The notes below the pieces were generated by a model. That model was given only the letters and a program-made list of their open reading frames with translations, made no database searches and was not told the DNA's origin. Positions 32,336 through 42,841 of a stretch of DNA of 64,000 nt are shown here, in pieces. The translations under genes were made by a program, and so were the position numbers. Within the stretch, counting starts at the first letter, position 1. The number at the start of each line of letters is the position of its first letter. Origin of the DNA: Lentzea nigeriaca (GTDB lineage: Bacteria > Actinomycetota > Actinomycetes > Mycobacteriales > Pseudonocardiaceae); NCBI RefSeq assembly GCF_016907955.1, contig NZ_JAFBCX010000015.1, forward strand, positions 1-64,000. Direction: 5' to 3'.

Positions 32336-33762
32336 TGCACGGAAGAGCACCGCACGTCGCCGTCGTCGGGGGAGGCATCTCCGGGCTGGCCGCCGCGCAC
32401 CGGTTGCGCCTGCTGCTCGGGCCCGACGCCAAGATCACCGTGATCGAGCAGTCCGACCGGCTCGGCGGCAAGCTGCGGACCACCGAGCTCGCCGGTGTGC
32501 GGTTCGACGTGGGCGCCGAGGCGTTCCTGCATCGCAAGCCGGAGGCCCAGGAGCTGATCGACGAGGTCGGGCTGCAGGACGACGTCGTGCACCCGACCGC
32601 GGCCAAGGCGTCGGTGCACGCGGCGGGGCGCACGCACCAGCTGCCCGCGCACACGTTCATGGGCGTCCCGGCGAGCGTCGAGACGGTGCGGCACATGCTG
32701 TCGTCAGAGGGCGCGCTGCGGGTCGAGATGGAACCGACGCTGCCGCCCGTCGACCTCCACGGCGGCGACGTCGCTGTGGGCACGCTGATGAAGGACAGGT
32801 TCGGCCCGGAGATCGCCGATCGTCTCGTGAGCCCGTTGCTGGGCGGCGTCTACGCGGGCCGCGCGGACGAGCTCGGCCTGCGCGCCACGATGCCGCAGAT
32901 CGCCACGCTGCTGGACAAGGGCGTCGGCTCACTGCTCGCGGCCGCCGCGATGATGATGCCCGCGCCACCGCAGCCGAGGGCCGCGCGCCCGCCGGTGTTC
33001 GCGTCGCTGCGCAACGGCGTCCAGTCGCTCGTCGACCGGCTCGCCGAGGTCGCGAAGCCCGAGATCAGGCTGGGCCTGCCGGTGCGCGTGCTGTCCTGGC
33101 AGGGCGACGGCTGGCGGCTCGAGATCGGGTCGGCCGCGACGCCCGAGTACCTGGAGTGCGACGGCGTCGTGCTCGCGGTTCCCGCTCCGTCGGCGCGCAA
33201 GCTGCTGTCCGAGATCGCGCCGCAGGTGTCCGCCGCGTACGGCAAGGTCGAGGTCGCCTCGATGGCCGTCGTCGCGCTGGCACTGCCGCCGGGTACCGAG
33301 CTGCCGGACCGCTCCGGCATCCTGATCGCGGAGGGGGAGCGGTACAGCGACCGCATCACCCCGTTCACGGCCAAGGCGTTCACGTTCTCCAGCCGCAAGT
33401 GGTCGCACGTCGGCGAGCCGGTGATCCTGCGGGGTTCGGTCGGGCGGCACGGCGAGACGGCGTTGCTGCAGCGCAGTGACGCGGACCTCGTGAAGGCCGT
33501 GCGCAACGACCTGTACGAGCTGACCGGGATCAAGACCGAGCCCATCGACTACGTGGTGCAGCGCTGGGGCGGAGGCCTGCCGCAGTACGGCGTCGGGCAC
33601 GTCGACCTCGTCGAGACCATCGAGAAGGGCATCGGCGACGTCCCCGGCCTCGCCGTGGCGGGCGCCACGCTGCACGGCGTGGGCGTGCCCGCCTGCATCG
33701 CCACCGCCGACGCGGCCGCCGCCCGTGTCGCAGCACACCTGCTGGGCCGCGTTCGCCGCTGA
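32335..33762 (+). CDS. cgoX: coproporphyrinogen III oxidase, HemY/CgoX type
   Basis: 475 residues with an FAD-binding N-terminus [17 protein letters not shown] and a C-terminal [22 protein letters not shown] typical of the PPOX/CgoX family. In actinobacteria this oxygen-dependent enzyme oxidises coproporphyrinogen III to coproporphyrin III in the coproporphyrin-dependent branch, consistent with chdC next door. Translationally coupled to hemE. Confidence 0.95.
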   Translation: MHGRAPHVAVVGGGISGLAAAHRLRLLLGPDAKITVIEQSDRLGGKLRTTELAGVRFDVGAEAFLHRKPEAQELIDEVGLQDDVVHPTAAKASVHAAGRTHQLPAHTFMGVPASVETVRHMLSSEGALRVEMEPTLPPVDLHGGDVAVGTLMKDRFGPEIADRLVSPLLGGVYAGRADELGLRATMPQIATLLDKGVGSLLAAAAMMMPAPPQPRAARPPVFASLRNGVQSLVDRLAEVAKPEIRLGLPVRVLSWQGDGWRLEIGSAATPEYLECDGVVLAVPAPSARKLLSEIAPQVSAAYGKVEVASMAVVALALPPGTELPDRSGILIAEGERYSDRITPFTAKAFTFSSRKWSHVGEPVILRGSVGRHGETALLQRSDADLVKAVRNDLYELTGIKTEPIDYVVQRWGGGLPQYGVGHVDLVETIEKGIGDVPGLAVAGATLHGVGVPACIATADAAAARVAAHLLGRVRR

Positions 33763-33785
33763 GTCAAGTCTGGGAAGATGGGGTC

Positions 33786-34478
33786 ATGGCGCGCCTGAAC
33801 TACAACGAGCTCAACGACACCATCCGCTACACGATGTGGTCGGTGTTCCGGGTCGAACCCGGCAAGCTGCCGGAGGACCGTTCGGCGGCTGCCAGCGAGA
33901 CCCAGAACTACCTGGACGCGTTGGAGGGCAAGGGCGTCACCGTCCGCGGTGTCTACGACGTGGCCGGTCTGCGCGCGGACGCCGACTTCATGATCTGGTG
34001 GCACGCCGAGGAGATCGAGCAGGTGCAGGCCGCCTACACGGGCTTCCGCCGCACCCCGCTCGGCAAGGTCTCCACGCCGGTCTGGTCGCAGGTCGCCCTG
34101 CACCGGCCAGCGGAGTTCAACCGCAGCCACATTCCCGCGTTCCTCGCCAACGAGGAGCCGCGCAAGTACGTCTGCGTGTACCCGTTCGTGCGCTCCTACG
34201 AGTGGTACCTGCTGCCCGACGAGGACCGCCGCAAGATGCTGGCGGACCACGGCAAGGAAGCCCGCGACTTCCCGGACGTGCGCGCGAACACGGTCGCGTC
34301 GTTCGCGCTGGGCGACTACGAGTGGATGCTCGCGTTCGAGGCCGACGAACTGCACCGCATCGTCGACCTGATGCGGCACCTGCGCGGCACCGAGGCGCGG
34401 CTGCACGTGCGTGAGGAGATCCCCTTCTACACGGGCACCCGCGTCCCGGCCGCCGAGCTCGTGACTAACCTGCCGTAA
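33786..34478 (+). CDS. chdC: coproheme decarboxylase (HemQ)
   Basis: 230 residues of the chlorite dismutase-like fold: [14 protein letters not shown] at the start, [32 protein letters not shown] (with the reactive Tyr environment) and [14 protein letters not shown] at the end. It uses peroxide to decarboxylate coproheme to heme b. It lies 23 bases after cgoX. Its last 14 bases overlap the convergent S8 protease gene. Confidence 0.96.
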   Translation: MARLNYNELNDTIRYTMWSVFRVEPGKLPEDRSAAASETQNYLDALEGKGVTVRGVYDVAGLRADADFMIWWHAEEIEQVQAAYTGFRRTPLGKVSTPVWSQVALHRPAEFNRSHIPAFLANEEPRKYVCVYPFVRSYEWYLLPDEDRRKMLADHGKEARDFPDVRANTVASFALGDYEWMLAFEADELHRIVDLMRHLRGTEARLHVREEIPFYTGTRVPAAELVTNLP

Positions 34479-37400
34479 CCCGGTACGCGCGGATGATCGT
34501 CAACTCGAAGGCGTTGCCCTTCGAGTCCGTCGCCGCCGCGCGCAACGAGGCGAACCTCGCGTCCGCCGGGTGGTAGATCAACGCGCTCGCGCCGCTGATC
34601 CCCGCCCGGCGCCAGGACGCGCCGTCGTCGAACGAGTACTCGACCCGCAGGTCACGGAGCTCACCGACGTCACCCTGCGACTGCGTGAGCAATCCCAGGC
34701 GCTGCAACGTTCCCGCAGGCACAGCGCCGTGCGCGTCGAGCTTCGGCTCGAACCGCACGACCGACATCGGCAGCGTCGCCGGCGCGGCGGCCGCGGCCGA
34801 GCGGAACGTCCACACCGCCGACACCCGCGTGCTCAGGTCGAACTGCGTACCGCGCTCGATCGACCGTTCCACCCGGTAGTCGGACGCCTGCGCGGGCAAC
34901 CCCCGGTAGACGTCGCTGTTCTCACCCACCAGCACGCCGTCGCGGTACAACGCGGTCCGCTCGGAGTCGCGAGTGGAGCGGCCGTAGCCGTGGTTTCCGT
35001 CGGCGAGCAGCGGAAGGTTCAGCAACAGGTCCGTGCCGGTGCGGGTGGACGGGTGCGGCAGCCCCGGCCCGTACACCGGCTGTCCCTCGACGTGGGTGTA
35101 CGTCCGGCCCGCCTCGTACGTCCGGTACGGGCTGACGAAGTACGCCGTGCTGTCCTCCTGGTCCACCCTGACGGTCGACTGCCATCGCACGTCCTCGGCC
35201 GTGACGAACTCCGTCACCCGGAGGTCTTCCGGCAGCATCCAGTCCCAGTCCAGGCCGCGCACGCCGAACGTGGTCAGCGGCGTCTGGGCCTTCAGCGAGA
35301 ACGTGCGGGGCCGGTCGGCGTGGACCGTCGTCTCGATCCGCGCGAGCTCGTCGAGGCGAGGCGCCCGGACGAGCCCGGTCGGGTAGCCCACCACCTGATA
35401 CGCGAGCCGGTAGGTCTTCAGCTGCTCGCGCCGCGCGATGGTGTCCTTGGTGACGAGGGACGAGAACTCGTTGCCGGGCAACGGGGAACCGAGCTGCTTG
35501 GTCTTGATCCGCACGCCTTCACCGAACGAGTCGAAGCTGCCCGCCGTGACGGCGCCGTTCAGGACTCGCCGGTACATCACCTTGGTGGACGGGTTGATGG
35601 CGTTGGGGTCGGGCGTGGTCAGCGAGATCGGCCGGGTCTCCCTGGCGTCGATCCGGACCGTGGTGACGGGCTCGGTCACGGCCATGCCCGGATGCACGAT
35701 CTTGTTCGTGAGGAGCTGGCCGGCGCCGTCGAACTCCTTGATCTCCGAGTCGATCAGGTAGGTGCCCCTCGGCAGCCGCAACGCCTGGAACCCCGTGGCG
35801 GGCACGATCTTCGAGTACGGCACGTCCAGGCCGGTGACGAGGGTGGTGCCGGCGAACGGGTTGCCCCCGTCGGCCCCGATGTGGATCAGGGCGAGCCAGT
35901 TGCTCTCGGGTTCGCGCTCGAGGGCGACCGGTGTCCGGACCCGGTGCGGGCCCGACGTGGCGAGGACCTCGCCGGTGAGCATCCCGTCCGACGATCCCGC
36001 GCGCGGGTCGCCGGTGACATCGACGGACGAGGTGCCCTTCGCCGGCACGGTGACCTTGCCGGTGCTCAACGAGAACATGCCGGGCGCCGCGGCCGAGTCG
36101 ATCGCGAGATCGAGGGTGACCACCGCGGCGGACGAGTTGGTGTAGGTGATCGTCTTCGTCACCGGGACGTTGCGGTCGTGCGGCCACTGGTGGCTGCCGA
36201 GATCGAGGGTCGCGGTGTCGGCGACGACCGGCTGCTCGATCGCCTTGGCCACGTCGATCCGGCCGGTGCCCTGGTCGAAGACACTGAGCCCGGCGGTGGG
36301 TTTGGCGGTCGACGCGAGCGCGGCCTTGAGCTGTCCCGCGGTCCAGTCCGGGTGCTGCTGCTTGAGCAACGCCGCCGCGCCCGCCACGTGCGGGGTCGCC
36401 ATCGACGTGCCGTCCTTGGCGACGTGCTCGGAGGACCCGGCCTTCGCCGCGACGATGCCCACGCCGGGCGCGGTCACCTCGGGCTTGATGTTGCTGTGGG
36501 CGCCGACCTTCGGGCCGCGGCTGGAGAACGACGCGAGCTTGTCGTCGCGGTCGACGGCGCCGACGGTCAGCGCGGCTTCGGCGCTGCCGGGGGAGTTCAC
36601 CGAGCCCGGTTCGCCGTCGTTGCCCGCCGCGACGACGAACAGCACTCCGTGTTTCGCGGTGAGGTCGTTGATCTCCTGCTCGAGCGGGTCGATCTCCTCG
36701 GTGTCGTCACTGCCGAGGCTGAGGTTGACGATCCGGGCACCCTGTTCGACGGCCCAGCGCAGGCCGTTGATGATCGCCGAGTCCCGGCAGCCGCGCGAAT
36801 CGCAGACCTTGGCGTCGATCAGTTGCGCGCCAGGGGCGACACCGCCGTACGTGGTGCCGCCGCTCGCGATGGTGGCGGCGACGTGGGTTCCGTGTTCGTT
36901 GTGGGTGTGGTCGTCCTCCAGCGTGAAGTTGCGGAAGGCGATCTCCTTGCCCTGCAGGTCGGGATGCCGTTCGTCGACGCCACCGTCGACGACCGCGACC
37001 TTGACGCCCTGGCCGGTGATGCCGCGCCGGTGAGCGGCGGGTGCGCCGATCTGCTTGACGCTGCGGTCCAGCGCGGGCTCGCGGCGGCCGTCGAGCCACA
37101 CCTTGTCGACGCTGTTCTTGAGCGACGACCAGTCGTCGGCCGCGAGGCGAGGTGAGCCGTCGACGAGCAACGGTGTCCGGTCGCGATAACCGAACTCCCG
37201 CAACGAGGTAACGTCGAAGAGACGTTGGTCGAGCCGGTTCGCCGCGAGCGGTGCCGCGGCGTCACTCGGGATGACGAGCGTGTGGCCGTCGGGCTTGCGG
37301 TGGGTGCGGAACGTGATCTCGGTCCGGTCTTCACCCGGCTTGATCGCGGTGACGAAGCCGTCGGGACCGAGTGAGACCTTGTCGCCGGTGACGAGCGTGA

Positions 37401-37500
37401 TCTCCTCGGCTGTCGCATGTGGACTGTCAGCGGCCGACGCGACGGCGGGAACGGTGGCCAAGGTGAGCGCGATTACCGCGCTCAGAGTTCTGATGCGCAT
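34465..37500 (-). CDS. secreted subtilisin-like serine protease (S8), copy 1
   Basis: 1011 residues. The signal peptide spans about residues 1-23 ([14 protein letters not shown]). A propeptide region ([16 protein letters not shown]) precedes the S8 domain with catalytic Asp172 ([12 protein letters not shown]), His203 ([11 protein letters not shown]) and Ser366 ([13 protein letters not shown]), and an oxyanion Asn in VVAAGNDGE. About 600 beta-rich residues follow, including Fn3-like segments. All catalytic residues are present. It is a paralogue of the gene at 37621-40695 and has its own operator-like repeat at 37517-37536. Confidence 0.95.
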   Translation of the reverse strand: MRIRTLSAVIALTLATVPAVASAADSPHATAEEITLVTGDKVSLGPDGFVTAIKPGEDRTEITFRTHRKPDGHTLVIPSDAAAPLAANRLDQRLFDVTSLREFGYRDRTPLLVDGSPRLAADDWSSLKNSVDKVWLDGRREPALDRSVKQIGAPAAHRRGITGQGVKVAVVDGGVDERHPDLQGKEIAFRNFTLEDDHTHNEHGTHVAATIASGGTTYGGVAPGAQLIDAKVCDSRGCRDSAIINGLRWAVEQGARIVNLSLGSDDTEEIDPLEQEINDLTAKHGVLFVVAAGNDGEPGSVNSPGSAEAALTVGAVDRDDKLASFSSRGPKVGAHSNIKPEVTAPGVGIVAAKAGSSEHVAKDGTSMATPHVAGAAALLKQQHPDWTAGQLKAALASTAKPTAGLSVFDQGTGRIDVAKAIEQPVVADTATLDLGSHQWPHDRNVPVTKTITYTNSSAAVVTLDLAIDSAAAPGMFSLSTGKVTVPAKGTSSVDVTGDPRAGSSDGMLTGEVLATSGPHRVRTPVALEREPESNWLALIHIGADGGNPFAGTTLVTGLDVPYSKIVPATGFQALRLPRGTYLIDSEIKEFDGAGQLLTNKIVHPGMAVTEPVTTVRIDARETRPISLTTPDPNAINPSTKVMYRRVLNGAVTAGSFDSFGEGVRIKTKQLGSPLPGNEFSSLVTKDTIARREQLKTYRLAYQVVGYPTGLVRAPRLDELARIETTVHADRPRTFSLKAQTPLTTFGVRGLDWDWMLPEDLRVTEFVTAEDVRWQSTVRVDQEDSTAYFVSPYRTYEAGRTYTHVEGQPVYGPGLPHPSTRTGTDLLLNLPLLADGNHGYGRSTRDSERTALYRDGVLVGENSDVYRGLPAQASDYRVERSIERGTQFDLSTRVSAVWTFRSAAAAAPATLPMSVVRFEPKLDAHGAVPAGTLQRLGLLTQSQGDVGELRDLRVEYSFDDGASWRRAGISGASALIYHPADARFASLRAAATDSKGNAFELTIIRAYRVTAG

Positions 37501-37516
37501 GTTTTACCCCCAGGAC

Positions 37517-37536
37517 ACAGGAAGTTAGCTTCCTGT
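37517..37536. promoter_or_regulatory. perfect inverted repeat upstream of S8 protease copy 1
   Basis: ACAGGAAG TTAG CTTCCTGT is a perfect 8-bp inverted repeat 16 bases upstream of the ATG at 37500. Likely operator or mRNA leader hairpin. Confidence 0.55.
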
Positions 37537-37580
37537 CACGGGGAGTGCGCAGAGCTGAATGGCCGAATCGGAGGGTGATC

Positions 37581-37610
37581 TCGGCCGCCCGGCACGGACC
37601 GGGCGGCCGA
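37581..37610 (-). terminator. intrinsic-type terminator after S8 protease copy 2
   Basis: TCGGCCGCCCGG and CCGGGCGGCCGA form a perfect 12-bp stem with a 6-base loop, ten bases after the TAG stop of the minus-strand gene at 37621. There is no T-run, as is usual in high-GC actinomycetes. Confidence 0.8.
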
Positions 37611-37620
37611 GAACCGGGAA

Positions 37621-40600
37621 CTAGCTCACCTTGTAGGCGTGGATCACCGTCACCTCAACGGTGTTGCCCTTGGCGTCCTTCGCCGTGGCCTTCAACGAGG
37701 TCCACTTGGCGTCCTTCGGGTGGTAGATCAACGCGCTGTTGCCTGCCACACCAGCGTTTCGCCACGACTTGCCGTCGTCGTGCGAGTACTGCACGCCGGT
37801 GATCCGCACCTTGCCCGTGTCGCCCTGGGACTGGGTGACCAGACCGAGGCGCTGCAACGTGCCCGCGGGCACCGCGCCGTTGTCGTCGAGTTTCGGCGCG
37901 AACCGCACGACCGAGAGCGGAATGGTGTCGACCACCCCCGGAGTGCCCTTCGACTTGAACGTCCACGCCGCGGACACCTTGGTGCTGAAGTCGAACTGCG
38001 AGCTCCGGTCGAGGCTCGCCTCGGCGCGGAAGTCGGCCTCCGGCAGCGGCACGTTCTGGAAGTTGCCGCCGTCGGTCTCGCCGAGCAGCACGCCGTTGCG
38101 GTACAGGGCCATCCGGTAACTGTCCACAGTGGAACCACCGCGGCCGTTGCTCGCGTCGCTCAGCATCGGCACGCCGATGAGCATCTGCGTGCCGTTGCGC
38201 TGGGCGTACGGGTACGGGGCCTCGGGCAGCGCCGGCGAGAAGATCGGCTGGTTCTCCCGCTCCTGGTAGGTCTTGCCCGGCTCGTACGTGCGGTAGCCGG
38301 ACATGGCGTCCTCGCGGGCACCGTTCGCGTGATCGATGCTCACGATCGACTGCCAGCGCAGGTCCTCGGTCGTCACGTAGTCGACCGCCTTGCTGCCCGC
38401 CGGCACCGGGTAGAGCGCCGAACCGCCGCCGACGCCGTGCACCGACATCGGCAACTCGCCCTTGCTGGCCGTGCTGTCCGCCTTGAGGCCGCCGATGGTG
38501 GCCTCCACGCGAGCCAGTTCCTTCTTGCTCGGCGCACGCGTCAGGCCGTTCGGCAGACTGCCGCCGACCGGGTAGGACAACCGGTAGTAGGTGTTGGCGT
38601 CGGCCGCGGAGTTGGCGTGCAGCGTCGTGATCGACGCCAGCTCCTTCGGCGAGAGCGGCCCGCCGATCTGCCCCGCGGAGATGCGGTCGAGGCCACCGAA
38701 CGAGACCAGCCCCGCCTGCACGGTCCTCTCACCGTGCGTGCGCTTCCAGGCCACCTCACCGGCCACGAAGCTACCGGTGGGCTCCGGTGCCTTCACCGAC
38801 AGCGGCTGCGCCAGCCGCGCGTCCATCTTGATCGTCACGTCACCGGTCAAGTTCACCGTCGGCTGCAGCAGTATGTCCAGGCCGTTCGCCGAGCTGATCG
38901 ACGAGTCGATCACGTAGGTGCCCTTGGGCATGCGGACCTTCTGGTCGCCGCCGCCGAAGATCGCCTTGAACGCCTCGACGTCCAGACCGTCGACGAACGT
39001 CAGCGCGTCCGGCGGGTCCTGCCCGTCGCGGCCGATCATGTCGATCGTGAGCGTGTAGCTCTCCACCTCGCGGTCGATGCCGACGAGGGTGCGGACGGTG
39101 TGCGTGCCGGACGTGGCGACGACCTCGCCGGTGTACGCGGCGTCCTGCGTGCCGACGCGGGCGTCACCGGTGACCTTGACGGCCGCGGTGCCCTTGGCGG
39201 GAACGGTGACCTTCGAGGTGCTCAGCGAGAGCATGCCCTGCGGCGCACCGCTGGTGAGCTTCACGTCGAGCGTGATGTCCGCGTCGGTCGGGTTGGTGTA
39301 GGTGATCGACTTGGTTTCCGGCTTGTCGTCGCCGTGCGGCCACTCGTGCCGCCCGAGGTTCACCGCGACGACGTCGGCGGTCAGCACCTGGTTGATCGCC
39401 TTGGCCACGTCGATGCGGCCCGCGCCCTGGTCGAACGCACTCACACCGGGCGTCGGCTTGGCCGTGGTGGCGAGCGCCGACTTGAGCTGGGCCGGGGTCC
39501 ACTCCGGGTGCTGCTGCTTGAGCAACGCCGCGGCACCGGCCACGTGCGGCGTCGCCATGGACGTGCCGCTCGCCGCCAGGTGGTCGGTGGTGCCGGCCTT
39601 GGCGGCGACGATGCCGACGCCCGGCGCGGTCACCTCCGGCTTGAGCCCGCTGTCCCCGGCGCGAGGACCCCTGCTGGAGAACGGGGCGAGGCTGTCGTCG
39701 CGGTCCACGGCGCCGACCGACAGCGCGGCCTCGGCCGTGCTGGGGGAGCTGACCGAGCCCGGCGAACCCGAGTTGCCCGCCGCGATGACGAACAACGTGC
39801 CGTACTTGGCCGTCAGCTCGTTGACCGCCTGTTCCAGCGGGTCGATCTCCGGGGTGTCGCCGCCGCCGAGGCTCATATTGACGACCTGGGCGCCCTGCTC
39901 GGCGGCCCAGCGCATGCCGTCGAGAATCCAGGATTCCTGGCAGCCGTTCTCGACGCAGACCTTGGCGTCGATCAGCTGCGCGCCCGGTGCGACGCCGCCG
40001 TACTTCGCTCCCACGCTCGCGACGGTCGAGCCGACGTGCGTGCCGTGGCCGACCTTGTCGGTGTTGTCCGGGTCGGTCGTGAAGTTCTTCTCCGCGATCT
40101 GCTGACCCTTGAGATCCGGGTGGTTCTCGTCCACGCCGGTGTCGACGATCGCGACCTTGACGCCCTTGCCGGTGATGCCGCGCTGGTGGGCTGCCGGTGC
40201 GCCGATCTGCGCGACGCTGCGGTCGAGGCTCGGCTGCCGGATGCCGTCGAGCCAGATCTTGTCACCCGAGCCGGCCTGGGCCTTCAGCGCCGCCCAGTCG
40301 TTCGCCGACCGCGCCCCGAGTCTCGCCTGGCCGTCCACGATCAACGGCATCCGGTCCCGGTAGCCGAACTCCAGCAACGTGGTGACGTCGAAGAGTCTGC
40401 GGTCGAGCCGGCCCGCCGCCAGGGGCCCGAACGCGTCCTTCGGGACGACCGTGGTGTGGCCGTCGGTGCCGCGGTGGGTCTTGAAGGTCATGCCCCTGCG
40501 ACCCTCACCCGGCTGAATCGCGACGACCTGCTGTCCCTGCCCCAGAAGGACCTTGTCGCCGGTGACGAGCGTGATCTCGTCGATCGCCTGTTGTGGACTG

Positions 40601-40695
40601 GCGTGCCTCGGTGCGGCCGCCGCGGCGGTGGCCGTTCCCGCGGTCAGCGCGAGCGCCGCGAAGGCGGCGCCCAGCACTTTCGCATTTCCGCGCAT
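37621..40695 (-). CDS. secreted subtilisin-like serine protease (S8), copy 2
   Basis: 1024 residues with a signal peptide (LALTAGTATAAAAAP). The catalytic residues are Asp185 (IVDTGVDENHPD), His217 (VGHGTHVGST) and Ser379 ([13 protein letters not shown]), with Asn in VIAAGNSGS. The propeptide motif [15 protein letters not shown] and the long beta-rich C-terminal half match copy 1 closely along the whole length, so the two arose by tandem duplication. The terminator at 37581-37610 separates their transcripts. Confidence 0.95.
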   Translation of the reverse strand: MRGNAKVLGAAFAALALTAGTATAAAAAPRHASPQQAIDEITLVTGDKVLLGQGQQVVAIQPGEGRRGMTFKTHRGTDGHTTVVPKDAFGPLAAGRLDRRLFDVTTLLEFGYRDRMPLIVDGQARLGARSANDWAALKAQAGSGDKIWLDGIRQPSLDRSVAQIGAPAAHQRGITGKGVKVAIVDTGVDENHPDLKGQQIAEKNFTTDPDNTDKVGHGTHVGSTVASVGAKYGGVAPGAQLIDAKVCVENGCQESWILDGMRWAAEQGAQVVNMSLGGGDTPEIDPLEQAVNELTAKYGTLFVIAAGNSGSPGSVSSPSTAEAALSVGAVDRDDSLAPFSSRGPRAGDSGLKPEVTAPGVGIVAAKAGTTDHLAASGTSMATPHVAGAAALLKQQHPEWTPAQLKSALATTAKPTPGVSAFDQGAGRIDVAKAINQVLTADVVAVNLGRHEWPHGDDKPETKSITYTNPTDADITLDVKLTSGAPQGMLSLSTSKVTVPAKGTAAVKVTGDARVGTQDAAYTGEVVATSGTHTVRTLVGIDREVESYTLTIDMIGRDGQDPPDALTFVDGLDVEAFKAIFGGGDQKVRMPKGTYVIDSSISSANGLDILLQPTVNLTGDVTIKMDARLAQPLSVKAPEPTGSFVAGEVAWKRTHGERTVQAGLVSFGGLDRISAGQIGGPLSPKELASITTLHANSAADANTYYRLSYPVGGSLPNGLTRAPSKKELARVEATIGGLKADSTASKGELPMSVHGVGGGSALYPVPAGSKAVDYVTTEDLRWQSIVSIDHANGAREDAMSGYRTYEPGKTYQERENQPIFSPALPEAPYPYAQRNGTQMLIGVPMLSDASNGRGGSTVDSYRMALYRNGVLLGETDGGNFQNVPLPEADFRAEASLDRSSQFDFSTKVSAAWTFKSKGTPGVVDTIPLSVVRFAPKLDDNGAVPAGTLQRLGLVTQSQGDTGKVRITGVQYSHDDGKSWRNAGVAGNSALIYHPKDAKWTSLKATAKDAKGNTVEVTVIHAYKVS

Positions 40696-40721
40696 TCGAA
40701 TCCCCTCATGGTTCGAAATGC
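40692..40721. promoter_or_regulatory. inverted repeat overlapping the start of S8 protease copy 2
   Basis: GCATTCGAA at 40692-40700 and TTCGAAATGC at 40712-40721 are inverted across 11 bases and include the start codon (40695). A repressor or translation-control site is possible; it differs from the repeat upstream of copy 1. Confidence 0.4.
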
Positions 40722-40859
40722 TGCGCGCTGTGGTCCGCGCAGGCCGGAAGGCCTTCTACGGCAAATGAAAAAGGTCCCCCGACCCTTTCGAACGTATCGA
40801 TGGTGGCGGGGGTCACACAGGGCTGAACGGGCGATTCTTGACGGTGTTGGGTTCGCCCG

Positions 40860-41231
40860 TCAGTTCGACTGCCAGAACTTCCAGCGCACCTTGCGTTTCG
40901 CCGACAGTTCTCCCGCGGCACGGCACCATTCGGCGAACGCCGCGGCGTCCTCGCGCGCGCGTGAGCCCGCGCGACGGGGGTTGTCCAGGGCATACGCGTC
41001 GAAGAGCGGCCGGAACCGGTCGCCGAGCTCGTCGGCGACGGCCGGGCCGAGCATCCGCACGATGCCGCGGCGTTTCGACAGCAACGCGCGGCGTTCGACG
41101 TCGAGTCGTTGTTCGTCGAATCCCGCCGGAGCCGGTCCGTTCGCGAGCAATGCATTTAGCAGCTCGGCCTGTGCGGCGGCAAGCCTTTCGCGTGCAGCCG
41201 AAGGATCATTCCCGTCGACGATTTCAGGCAC
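40860..41231 (-). CDS. MNIO partner-like helical protein, 123 aa
   Basis: 123 residues from GTG 41231, overlapping the DUF692 stop by 8 bases, so expression is coupled. The sequence is all-helical and basic, with ERRALLSKRRGIVRMLGPAV then ADELGDRFRPLFDAYALDN, a pattern that loosely resembles the DUF2063-type partner proteins that recognise precursor peptides for DUF692 enzymes. It ends with a basic-aromatic tail KVRWKFWQSN. Role as substrate-recognition partner is inferred from context; the family is not certain. Confidence 0.72.
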   Translation of the reverse strand: MPEIVDGNDPSAARERLAAAQAELLNALLANGPAPAGFDEQRLDVERRALLSKRRGIVRMLGPAVADELGDRFRPLFDAYALDNPRRAGSRAREDAAAFAEWCRAAGELSAKRKVRWKFWQSN

Positions 41232-42042
41232 GGTGTTTCTCCACGACGGCACGGATCGCGGCCAGCTCCGACGCGATTTCGGCGTCGGACGGGTAGTTGT
41301 CGTCGCGTTCCAGCAGAACGCCGGGTGGTTTCACCCGCGAGCACAGTTCGTCGAGCACTCCGAGCACTTCCGGCAGCACCGCGTGGGCGTGGGTGTCGTG
41401 GTAGACGTCGCCGTGGTCGACGCCGCCGGCCACGTGCACGTAAGCCAGGCGCTCCAACGGGATCTCGTCGAGGAACCGGTGCGGGTCCGTGCCGATGTTG
41501 CGGGCGTTCGCGTACAGGTTCGCGACGTCGACGAGCAGCCAGCAGTCTGTCCGCTCGACGAGCTCGGCGAGGAACTGGCCCTCGGACAGCTCGCCGTCCG
41601 GCCACTCGAGCAGCGCGGCGACGTTCTCCAGCGCGAGCGGGACCGGCAGGTTCTCCTGTGCCAGCTTGACGTTCGCGACGAGCACGTCGAGCGCGTCCTT
41701 CGTGCGCGGCACCGGCATCAGGTGGCCTGAGTCGAGGCCGCCCGCGCGGACGAAGCACACGTGGTCGCTCACCATCGGCGCGCCCACGGCCTCGGCGATC
41801 CTGCCGAGGTGCTCGACGCGGCTGAGGTCGACCGGGTCCGCGCCGCCCAACGACAGCGACACGGCGTGGGGGAGCACCGGGATGCCGCGCTCCAGCAGCA
41901 GCGTCACCGATTCCGGCAGATGTCCGATATGGAGGTTCTCGGCGACGACCTCGACGAAGTCCACGCCGGGCAGCCGTTCCACGGTCAGGTCGATCTCCGA
42001 GCGCCAGCCGATGCCGACGCCCAGGTCCGTGATGCCCGCCAT
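41224..42042 (-). CDS. DUF692 / MNIO-family multinuclear iron oxidase
   Basis: 272 residues of the DUF692 TIM barrel that includes MbnB and TglH. Candidate metal ligands are all visible: His59 (LPHAVSLS), His94 (VSDHVCF), Glu139 (ALENVA), Asp172 (LVDVANLYANA), His203 (YVHVAGG), Asp216/His218 (HDTHAH) and Glu245 (LLERDDN). Characterised members use two or three irons and O2 to modify Cys residues of ribosomal peptides. The start ATG 42042 shares a base with the stop of a Cys-tailed membrane protein (TGATG), making that protein and its two paralogues the likely substrates. Confidence 0.93.
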   Translation of the reverse strand: MAGITDLGVGIGWRSEIDLTVERLPGVDFVEVVAENLHIGHLPESVTLLLERGIPVLPHAVSLSLGGADPVDLSRVEHLGRIAEAVGAPMVSDHVCFVRAGGLDSGHLMPVPRTKDALDVLVANVKLAQENLPVPLALENVAALLEWPDGELSEGQFLAELVERTDCWLLVDVANLYANARNIGTDPHRFLDEIPLERLAYVHVAGGVDHGDVYHDTHAHAVLPEVLGVLDELCSRVKPPGVLLERDDNYPSDAEIASELAAIRAVVEKHRA

Positions 42043-42830
42043 CAGTCGCCTCCTCCTCCGCCACCGCCGCAGCCTCCGCCACCGCAGCTGCTGCCACCCG
42101 ACGAGCAGCCGCTGCTGCTCGAAGAACAACTACTGCCACCACATCCGCTGCCGCAGCTGCTGCAACTCGACCCGCAGCCGCCACCACCGTCCGAAGAGGA
42201 CCGGCGCTTGCGGTTCTGCTTGAGCGGCAGCATCTTGACGATGCCCTGGGAGAGCTCGAAGAGATCCGCGACGGCGTGGCCGTTCACCTTGCCGCAGAAA
42301 CCATAGAGCGCCACCGCGTGCACCCGGTCGGTCGCCGCCACGTGCCGCAGAGCCTTCGCGCCCGCCTCGGTAACGGCTTTGCGTCCGCGCTGCCACACGA
42401 AGAACAGCAGGGCGATCGGCACTCCGAGGAAGAACGCCGGTGCCGTGAAGCCGAGCACGACCAGCACGATCGCGACCGCGAGCGAGAACCACCACCCCTC
42501 GTGGCGGCGGCGGGGCTGCTGCATCAGCTTCTGGTCGAGCAGATGCTGGTGCAGCCTCTTCATCTCCGTGCTGTACGCGGTGGACTGCACGACCGTGTCG
42601 AACCGGGCGCCGGTCCGGGCGTAGCTCAGGGTGCGCCGCTCGAGCTCCGTGAGCGCGCCGTGGTCGCCCAGGTGCACAGCCGAAACGAGGCCCTGCCGCG
42701 ACACCCGCACGAGGTCCGCGTCGATCAGCCGCGCCAGCGCGGTCTCGGCGGCACGGCCAGGACCCGCGGTGAGGTAGCCGATCTCCTCGGGAGAGAGCCG
42801 CGTCCCCAGGGATGTCACCGGTGTGACCAT
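42042..42830 (-). CDS. TIGR04222-type membrane protein with Cys/Gly tail, copy 3
   Basis: 262 residues from ATG 42830, chosen because GAGGGGG precedes it by seven bases. N-terminal helical domain LSPEEIGYLTAGPGRAAETALARLID, then a membrane hairpin (WWFSLAVAIVLVVLGF, FFLGVPIALLFFVW), then a cytosolic linker HAVALYGFCGKVNGHAVAD, a basic KQNRKRRSS and a 51-residue tail with 8 Cys in Gly/Ser runs (GGGGCGSSCSSCGSGCGG...). It is immediately followed by, and coupled to, the DUF692 gene. Probably a membrane-anchored modification substrate. Confidence 0.88.
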   Translation of the reverse strand: MVTPVTSLGTRLSPEEIGYLTAGPGRAAETALARLIDADLVRVSRQGLVSAVHLGDHGALTELERRTLSYARTGARFDTVVQSTAYSTEMKRLHQHLLDQKLMQQPRRRHEGWWFSLAVAIVLVVLGFTAPAFFLGVPIALLFFVWQRGRKAVTEAGAKALRHVAATDRVHAVALYGFCGKVNGHAVADLFELSQGIVKMLPLKQNRKRRSSSDGGGGCGSSCSSCGSGCGGSSCSSSSSGCSSGGSSCGGGGCGGGGGGGD

Positions 42831-42841
42831 GAGTTTCCCCC

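Noticed and set aside
37639-41730. Very long open frame antisense to the S8 protease genes
   Set aside because: Arg/Gly/Val/Asp-rich antisense reading typical of high-GC coding DNA; the minus strand has complete, motif-supported proteases.
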